A stretch of 64,000 nucleotides of DNA. Origin: Hanleya hanleyi (lineage: Eukaryota; Mollusca; Polyplacophora; Lepidopleurida; Hanleyidae). Position 1 is the stretch's first letter; every line of letters starts with the position of its first letter. Location: the NCBI GenBank assembly GCA_036873755.1, contig JAVTVY010019529.1, positions 19,351 through 83,350 of the forward strand, read 5' to 3'. A program made the translations under genes and the position numbers. Shown in pieces: positions 57,768-64,000 of the stretch. The notes beneath the pieces were generated by a model. The model saw nothing but the letters and a program-made list of their open reading frames with translations. It was not told where the DNA came from and made no database searches.

Positions 57768-58315
57768 GCTGCAGTGAGGCCCTCCTCTCGTCAGAACAAG
57801 CTGGTAGGCAGGCAGGCAGGCTGGTCAGGCAAGCAGGGTGGTCAGGCAGGCAGGCTGGTCAGGCAGGCAGGTAGGTCAGATAGCTCCGTTGGGTAGTGCA
57901 ATGAATACACCAAACCACTAAAAATCACCCCTTTTATACGTTTTTTCCCACAATGGCGGCCAATGGCCGCCACCTTCGGGTGTTTCCGGTCACTATCCGC
58001 CATTATCCGCCATTTTGGAAAATGGCGGCCAATGGCCGCCACCTTCGGGTGTTTCCGGTCACTATCCGCCATTATCCGCCATTTTGGAAAATGGCGGACA
58101 ATGGCCGCCACCTTCGGGTCTTTCCGGTAAATCCGCCATTATCCACCATTTTCCCATCATGGCGGCCGGGAAAAACCCCAGTACATCAACAGACACGGAG
58201 AGACACAGACAAGTTTGGACATGTCCAAAGGTCACGCTCCATTCACCCCAACCGGAAGTGACGTCATTTTTACATCCGGGTGAAAGTTAACTCGATCGGG
58301 GTTTACACTACTACT
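57360..58315 (-). repeat. element 2 terminal inverted repeat, right
   Basis: Reverse complement of the left arm. It carries its own TATAAAAG (57931-57938, minus strand), leader and polymerase start, then degrades with deletions. Confidence 0.92.
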
Positions 58316-58321
58316 CACGAT
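58316..58321. repeat. target-site duplication of element 2, right copy
   Basis: CACGAT, identical to 44851-44856. Confidence 0.93.
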
Positions 58322-58479
58322 GCCAACCGAGGCGAGAGCATCGTGCCACCATCAGTGGACGAGTTTTTGTCAGAGTTTAAAATATGTTTTCAACCTTCCA
58401 TTATAATCTTTGTTGATAATCAATTTGAGTAGTGCAATAGAATAGAAATAATGTGTTCATGCTGAAGCGTGCTCAATGG

Positions 58480-58582
58480 TTATTTTACGCACGGTTAATG
58501 TGGGAAAGTTTATCAATTTTAGGGCGAGGGCTTCGCCCTTGCCCTAAAATAAAAACTTTTTTTTATAAACTAACGCACGGTT
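58480..58582. repeat. AGGGCGAAGGCTTCGCCCT palindrome block, related partial copy
   Basis: Contains TTTTAGGGCGAGGGCTTCGC and its partial reverse, plus GTGGGAAAGTTTAT. It precedes the tandem duplication and is a diverged version of its start. Confidence 0.7.
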
Positions 58583-59245
58583 AGTGTGAGAAAGTTTATA
58601 TATTGAGTTAGTGTGGGAAAGTTTATAAATTTTAGGGCGAAGGCTTCGCCCTTGCCCTAAAATGTAAACTTTCCCACACTAACCGCGCGTAAAATAACCA
58701 TTGAGTACGTCTATGAAAACGTTATTTCTTAATTTTAAACGGACGGTTCGAGTAATAACTGTAAAACCCTCATCTGCGTGCAGGGCCTGGTACGGAGTAT
58801 ACAGACTTACATTACGGAGGATATCTTTTTATGACTGTTTGGAATTTGTGCTTACTGCATGTCGTACATAAAAAAAATGTGAAAATGCTTTTGTGGATGA
58901 CGACTGAATACGAGAAAGTGTGAGAAAGTTTATATATTGAGTTAGTGTGGGAAAGTTTATAAATGTTAGGGCGAAGGCTTCGCCCTTGCCCTAAAATGTA
59001 AACTTTCCCACACTAACCGCGCGTAAAATAACCATTGAGTACGTCTATGAAAACGTTATTTCTTAATTTTAAACGGACGGTTCGAGTAATAACTGTAAAA
59101 CCCTCATCTGCGTGCAGGGCCTGGTACGGAGTATACAGACTTACATTACGGAGGATATCTTTTTATGACTGTTTGGAATTTGTGCTTACTGCATGTCGTA
59201 CATAAAAAAAATGTGAAAATGCTTTTGTGGATGACGACTGAATAC
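58583..59245 (+). repeat. 334-bp tandem duplication, near identical
   Basis: The segment 58583-58916 is repeated at 58917-59245 and further with apparently one or two substitutions (AAATTTTAGG versus AAATGTTAGG). Each copy has the palindrome TTAGGGCGAAGGCTTCGCCC and inverted GTGTGGGAAAGTTTA arms. The near identity implies a recent duplication or an assembly artefact. Confidence 0.9.
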
Positions 59246-59387
59246 AGAATGTCGGACCTGACACCTAGACATACCAAGCAAGTGTTATCTTGAAAATAAT
59301 TGTGTATCATCCGAGTGAAAGTACAAATGTAACGGGAGACACTTGTACCAGTGCTTATACTAGCTTTAATACAGCTAGCGGGCATTT

Positions 59388-59452
59388 CCCTTTAGCTCAG
59401 TCGGTAGAGCGCTGGTGTGGTAAGTAAGAGGACCCTGGATCGAATCGCCTAA
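59388..59452 (+). tRNA. tRNA-like sequence (pseudo-tRNA or SINE head)
   Basis: An A box TAGCTCAGTCGG (59393-59404) with GTAGAGCGCTGG and a B box-like GGATCGAATCG (59438-59448) are present. The sequence is short of a full cloverleaf and the acceptor stem cannot pair (CCCTTTA against CGCCTAA), so it is not a functional tRNA gene. Confidence 0.45.
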
Positions 59453-60011
59453 AATCTTCTTCATTTACATTTGAGAGGATTTTGTTTATGTCTATACTTT
59501 TGTTTAACAAATGCATTTTCTTTGTTCTTGTTTAAAAAAAATGTACATTTAGTCCGGCAGCAGGTCGAAAAACCTGGAAATACAGTCCACCTAATGTTTT
59601 TTGATGGTTTCTATATCTTTTTGATAGGCTGATCACGAAACCGGATGATGCCACCTTGGCATCCTTGGGGAAATCGAAATATCCAAGATGGCCGCCATGA
59701 GGCATTTCCCGGTTATTATGTCATGCTAAATTGTTGCATGGATGCTCTCGATCACTGATTGTGATATATTTGACTATAAATTTGGGATAAATTTAATCAG
59801 TACATACGTCACACAACAATTTGGCGAAAACAAACAAGAAAATTATTCAAGAAGGCTGCTGTTGAAGGCAAAATGATGATAGATATGACACATGTTCCAA
59901 TGTGTACGATGACGTCACTATCGAACTCCGAGCTCCAAGAGCTCCAAGCCCAGACTTCAAGCGGTCCGAGGAGCTCCGGGCGTGAGGCGTGCTCAACGCC
60001 CGTCTTAACGC

Positions 60012-60323
60012 ATGAGCTCCGAGCTTCGAGAGCTCTCTCAACCCATCCATGCGTACATCCAAAAGCGCCCGAACATCAGGAAAACAGCCATTGCCATCTA
60101 TGAACAGCTTAGCCTGCTGTCGCTTGAAATGAAAGGCGACCCCACGCACAGGTCCATCATAAAGACCAAGCTTCACTTGGAAGAGGATATGGGTTACCAC
60201 CCACCAAGGCCATGGAAAATAAGATCAGAATGCACAAACAACTGTTTCAGAACATGTTGCCTCAACGGTATCCTGGACTGCCCGACGACGCTTAAGCCAA
60301 GAGCGACCCTGACCGAAGATTGA
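60012..60323 (+). CDS. unassigned 103-residue ORF in element 3
   Basis: I do not recognise the family. The middle (about residues 15-60) is helix-like with mixed charge and the C-terminal part is cysteine-rich. A minus-strand frame (59847-60200) overlaps it. There is no TATA box close upstream. It could be a coding remnant or an exon; alone it is weakly supported. Confidence 0.2.
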   Translation: MSSELRELSQPIHAYIQKRPNIRKTAIAIYEQLSLLSLEMKGDPTHRSIIKTKLHLEEDMGYHPPRPWKIRSECTNNCFRTCCLNGILDCPTTLKPRATLTED

Positions 60324-60571
60324 ACTTTTTCAAACGACGGCTTCTGATTGGAGAAGAGCCTACGAGAGTTGTAAACATACCTAACGCGGCTCCCCCAGCG
60401 TGGGTATGATGTGCTGGTGGGGATAATACAATGATTGACCTGTCATCCTTGTTGTTGTTGTTGTTGTTTTCATCTGTCTACATCATGGCATCAAGGTGTT
60501 ATGCTAGGGCGTTAAGTCCACCCATGAGCCCTTTCCCCACATTTTCCGACCTGTGCATGTGTGACATCGTC

Positions 60572-60578
60572 TATAAAA
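60572..60578 (+). promoter_or_regulatory. TATA box of the 60625 ORF
   Basis: TATAAAA in the context TCTATAAAACCC, 53 bases before the ATG. Confidence 0.5.
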
Positions 60579-60624
60579 CCCGTCCCTCTGGAACCCACAC
60601 CCCCATTCCTACTGTTGCATAGCC

Positions 60625-60951
60625 ATGACGAAGACCCATCCCTATGCGACTCGCATTTTACAGCATGTGACCGTGGTTAATTCACTCACGAGTTACGGAG
60701 CAGTGGTTCTGTCCATGTTTGCAGATGGCGACGACAACGAGGGGCGACGCCAGATCGTGGAAGAGTTCACAGAAGCGGTCCTCGACAGAGTCAACTCGAT
60801 GGAGGGGTGTGCTATCACCCACCACTACTGGACTATGACTTCCATCCTTGATGCCCGGGCTATGGACCACGAGCGCTCAGGCTGGAATCAGCGATGGTTC
60901 GTTGACCTCACAATGGTCTTTGCCCTATTGACCCTGATGCTATGGCAATGA
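60625..60951 (+). CDS. putative Bcl-2-like small protein with tail anchor
   Basis: 108 residues. Residues 20-34 (LTSYGAVVLSMFADG) resemble the BH1 region of Bcl-2 proteins, where an aromatic-G-x-V/I-V core sits in helix 5. After ~50 residues of amphipathic helix come W-N-Q-R-W-F (about 86-91) and a hydrophobic tail of about 17 residues, like the membrane anchor following the last Bcl-2 helix. The protein would lack the BH3 and first helices, so it is either truncated, spliced to an upstream exon, or not Bcl-2 at all. Bcl-2 homologues are known in some animal DNA viruses related to Polintons (adintoviruses), where they are thought to block apoptosis. A TATA box precedes it; no AATAAA is seen directly after. 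Confidence 0.38.
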   Translation: MTKTHPYATRILQHVTVVNSLTSYGAVVLSMFADGDDNEGRRQIVEEFTEAVLDRVNSMEGCAITHHYWTMTSILDARAMDHERSGWNQRWFVDLTMVFALLTLMLWQ

Positions 60952-61041
60952 CAGTTCTGTCTTACAGCGACAGAAAAGAATGGTTCTTTTTAGAGCCTCC
61001 ATGTCTTCCAAAAAGAGGCGGGTAACTAAGCTCAATGTTCA

Positions 61042-61108
61042 CGCACATGCACACACACACAAGCATACACACACACACTCACACACACACACAGACGCAC
61101 ACAAACGC
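61042..61108. repeat. (CA)n-rich microsatellite
   Basis: Interrupted ACACAC tract. A short (CCA)n follows at 61207-61227. Confidence 0.85.
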
Positions 61109-61407
61109 ACTTACAATAGACGCTTCCCCATGACTTCCAACAAAATCATACCATTCGTCGCTCCGAACTGATGAGGGACACGTGTTAATCACTATATGTA
61201 CAGACACAACCACCACCACCACCACCATCGGGCGTTGACGGGCGTTAGGCACGCCTCCCGGGCCATTTGGACCACCGATGGTCCATCTCTACCCCAAACA
61301 CCTTCCTTCACCACCCCAAAATGGCCGCTTTCGCTACCACTCGTACTGATGACGTCACCAATGACGTCATAGATGACGTGAACACCCCTCAAGTCTTGTC
61401 CTACACC

Positions 61408-62010
61408 ACGAGAGCTTCAAGCTGACACACTTAACGGCCTATTAGGACCACGGATGGCCCACAATCACTCGATCAACAGACCCCCCACGAACCCCTAAAA
61501 TGCCTACTTTCTATACTACGGCCAGACTGCGCATGCGTAGAATGTTGAAGCTGGACGACACACTAGCCCAGTTGGATGGTTCCTCACGAGAGCTTCACGA
61601 CGACATCTTTTATGGCCCAATCGCTTCACTATTGGTCAGTGGCGACCCCAAAAACGTCCATTCAAATAACCTTTTTTACTGCGCATGCGCAGATTGACGT
61701 CAGAATGTTGCAAGCGGACGACACACATCAGTCCAGTCGGCCGCTTCTCAACGAGAGCTTCACGATGACACCTCCCACAGCCCAGTACGCCCAGCATGGG
61801 TCCGTCTCGACCCCAAAACGTCCATTCCAATACCCCTTTTCTACTGCGCATGCACAGAATGATGTCAGTTCCACCACACATCCATCCCGTTGGACGCCCC
61901 CTCCCCCCACGAGTGATTCACACTGATACCTTACACGAGGCAATCGGACCACTAGAGGGCCACCTAGACCCCAAAATGTCCACCCCAGCGCTACTTGCCC
62001 AGTAAAAAAT
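61408..62010. repeat. about 165-bp tandem repeat in the element 3 right arm
   Basis: Four degenerate units share CACGAGAGCTTCA, GACCCCAAAACGTCCATTC and TACTGCGCATGCGCAGA. Each unit begins with the phrase near 61410, 61587, 61755 and 61910. Open frames on both strands here follow the repeat and are not called as genes. Confidence 0.7.
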
Positions 62011-62687
62011 TCGACGCTTGGCCTCGAGACCCCTGCCATCGTGTTCCACAGCTCGAGATGAAGAAACAAGGGGCCAAACCCATACCGCAAATGTCCATGT
62101 GTGGGTTCCCCATTGATTTAACATTGAAGTCACTGCAGCGTACGGTTTTCTTCACACTTGCCGGGTTCTCACGTGACCGGAAATTACCTTTGATATTTGA
62201 CCTTCGACTCGGAAGTGACCTTTGACCCAGATGATACCTCTGACATTTGACCTTTGACCCGGAAGTGACGTCAGCTCCACGTGATCCACCCGCCCCTCAT
62301 TCGAGACCTTTACTTTTGGGACAAAGTTTGCCGTTTTTCTACTACTGTTGACATAAGCAGGAAGTAGTATTTTAAGTGGTATGAAGTACTAATACATCAA
62401 TACACCATTTCTTGAGCAATAAAAACTCTTAGACCAAAAATATATAGCTCAATTTCATATATCGATCGATCTAAGCGATATACAGCGGCCATGTTGCATA
62501 TGCTGGCGGCCATCTTGGATATTTTGATTTCCTCAAGGGTGCCAGGCGGGCGTCATCCGGATTCTGAATCTGCACAATCTATAATATATATAATCTATCA
62601 AAAAACGTTAGGTGGACTCCATTTCCACGTCAAGGCTTAAACTGGGGTTTGGCTGCCGGACTAATTTGTTTAAGGAGGGAAGAGTTT

Positions 62688-62812
62688 AAGGGAAGAGTTA
62701 TTTCCCTTTGTATAGTTCGTATATGCTGATGTGCATTGTGCCAAAATGTTTATATTTTATATAACGCACATCAGCATTTACGACCTATACGAAGGGAAAT
62801 AACTCTTCCCTT
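62688..62812. repeat. fold-back repeat just outside element 3
   Basis: Arms of about 55 bp (AGGGAAGAGTTATTTCCCTT, TATAG, GTATATGCTGATGTGC and their reverse) flank a short AT-rich centre. Confidence 0.85.
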
Positions 62813-63400
62813 ACACAAACAAGAGCCTAACTGGCAAAAAGAAAAAAAAAAGAAAAAATGTTCTCGTTAAACGAAATTTACGAGCTCTCATATTTCATTT
62901 CATTTCTTTTGTTCAATATACAAAATTGTCAATGATATCTATTTTGAAGACCACCCTGACCTCAATTTTGTTGCTTGTTATCGTGGTGGAATGTGAGAGA
63001 AATCGTAAAATTTGCCGAAAAGTTAAGGAACTATAACGAAAATGAGGAAGATAAATACAAGAGTCTAGTCCGCCATTCAATATTCAGAATTTCAGAGTCC
63101 ATAATCCAAAGACTTATTCTATATTAGCACCAAATTCAAAAACAGTAAATAAACAACAATGGTATACACAAACACCTTATATGTTTATATGTACATGGTG
63201 ACATTTATTTGAACTAAACGAAGAATGAATTATGTCTGCATCATCATGACCAGTGTATCCTATATCTTGCACTTTCAAATTATGAATGTGTATATGCAAA
63301 TGACGCAAATCAGAACAGCTGTGGAATTTGCCAGTTATATATGCTATTTAGATTGCCGGATTGTCTTCATAAACCACGTGAGATATATAATACCATTGTA
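62813..63400. other. no gene recognised
   Basis: AT-rich sequence without structured features. Confidence 0.4.
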
Positions 63401-64000
63401 AGTGATTTGTGATTGTGAATGATCAATCATGGTCGACAGTGGATCAATCACGATGGGGACAAGATATGGTGTCTGTGGAGATGAATGTGAACACAGATCA
63501 TGATCGGATAAACCATCATGATCAGTCATGATAGACGATGGATGTCGGGCTACATCAACCATGATCAGTCATGATAGACGATGGATGTCGGGCTACATCA
63601 ACCATGATCAGTCATGATAGACGATGGATGTCGGGCTACATCAACCATGATCAGTCATGATAGACGATGGATGTCGGGCTACATCAACCATGATCAGTCA
63701 TGATCCACCCTGGTCATCTGGTGTCCGCGAATTCGAATGAGAATACGATGTATTGTGACTGGATCACAATCTGTAGTGACTTATCATGATAGTTAATAGA
63801 TGGAGGACTAAAATTTACCATGATCATTCATGACTGATCTGACGTCGGCGGGGTCGAATGTGGACAATGGTCAATCATGATCCAATCGTGATATCTCCAG
63901 TCATTACTGATCACGATCTGGCAGTGTGCCATCTAACGTTCATGATCAAACTATATCGTCAATCATGGTCAATTGTCCTACGATCAAGATCATCATGATC
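63401..64000. repeat. TCATGATC-rich array with a 43-bp tandem core
   Basis: 63510-63700 holds four nearly identical 43-bp units (GATCAGTCATGATAGACGAT, GGATGTCGGGCTACATCAAC). The flanking sequence to the end of the window is a degenerate field of ATCATGAT, TCATGATC and ATCACGAT words. It runs off the right edge. Confidence 0.85.

Larger units (their letters stand above)
44857..58315. mobile_element. Polinton/Maverick-like element 2, complete, 13.5 kb, decayed
   Basis: Long terminal inverted repeats (about 44857-45907 and 57360-58315) begin AGTAGTAGTGTAAACCCC and are flanked by a 6-bp duplication. The only recognisable gene is a frameshifted family B polymerase starting inside the left repeat. 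The right half (49.7-57.3 kb) holds minisatellites, a pearl-like element, a SINE core and another terminal-inverted-repeat element, but no capsid, ATPase, protease or integrase gene that I can recognise. The intact termini and duplication show that it arrived as one unit. Confidence 0.9.
59551..62662. mobile_element. element 3: small inverted-repeat element related to Polinton arms
   Basis: Arms of about 150 bp (59551-59700 and 62510-62662) are diverged inverted copies: AGTCCGGCAGC, GTCCACCTAA, GTTTTTTGAT, CCGGATGA and ATATCCAAGATGGCCGCCA. Termini start with AG, but no 6-bp duplication is visible. The interior shares phrases with the left arm of element 1 (GCGTGC…ACGCCCGTCTTAACGC, TGACGTCA clusters, GCGCATGCGCA repeats). 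It holds one small ORF with a TATA box. Best read as a short Polinton derivative; this is inference. Confidence 0.5.

Noticed and set aside
59388..59452. A functional tRNA gene
   Set aside because: A and B boxes are present, but the acceptor stem does not pair and the length is short; kept only as tRNA-like.
61500..62225. Several frames of 65-120 codons in the element 3 right arm
   Set aside because: They track the 165-bp tandem repeat on both strands.
59545..62668. A 6-bp target duplication for element 3
   Set aside because: The flanking hexamers ACATTT and AATTTG do not match, so the boundaries or the mode of insertion remain uncertain.

Overview
The window looks like eukaryotic, animal nuclear DNA. 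It is gene-poor and AT-rich, with one intron-bearing gene and many nested transposons, SINE/LINE pieces, fold-back elements and satellites. Three satellite arrays end in an ACGG microsatellite plus a hairpin, the layout described for 'pearl'/Helentron-derived elements of bivalves, so a mollusc is the best guess. That is inference.

The main content is two complete elements that look like members of the Polinton/Maverick group. Element 1 (2812-16557, 13.7 kb) has inverted termini starting AGTAGTAGG and an exact 6-bp target-site duplication AAGACA. Element 2 (44857-58315, 13.5 kb) has termini starting AGTAGTAGTG and an exact 6-bp duplication CACGAT. Element 1 carries an intact 1443-residue protein-primed-type family B DNA polymerase on the minus strand (5134-9465). 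It has N-terminal C2H2 fingers, an OTU-like segment, a 3'-5' exonuclease, and a Vsr-like nuclease set between polymerase motifs A and B. Element 2 carries a decayed relative (45473-49301, plus strand, two frameshifts, no N-terminal fingers). Its 5' part lies inside the terminal inverted repeat, so a second 5' fragment appears at the other end (57360-57767, minus strand). I could not recognise an integrase, packaging ATPase, protease or capsid gene in either element.

A third, smaller inverted-repeat element (about 59551-62662) shares arm motifs with element 1. It holds a small TATA-driven ORF (60625-60951) that resembles the C-terminal half of a Bcl-2-type protein with a tail anchor.

The one convincing host-type gene is on the minus strand. 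A 69-codon first exon (39600-39393) and a long second exon (30199-28527) match in splice phase and together give a 626-residue DUF3987-like P-loop ATPase. Its 9.2-kb intron holds two pearl-like satellites, other repeats and a MITE. One of these satellites contains six exact GGTCAnnnTGACC palindromes.

Layout: 1-2805 flank; 2812-16557 element 1; 16564-28526 intergenic with two 47-bp minisatellites and fold-back elements; 28527-39600 DUF3987-like gene; 39601-44850 intergenic repeats; 44857-58315 element 2, itself invaded by a pearl-like element, a SINE and a terminal-inverted-repeat element; 58322-59550 a 334-bp tandem duplication and a tRNA-like sequence; 59551-62662 element 3; 62663-64000 a fold-back and a TCATGATC-rich array.
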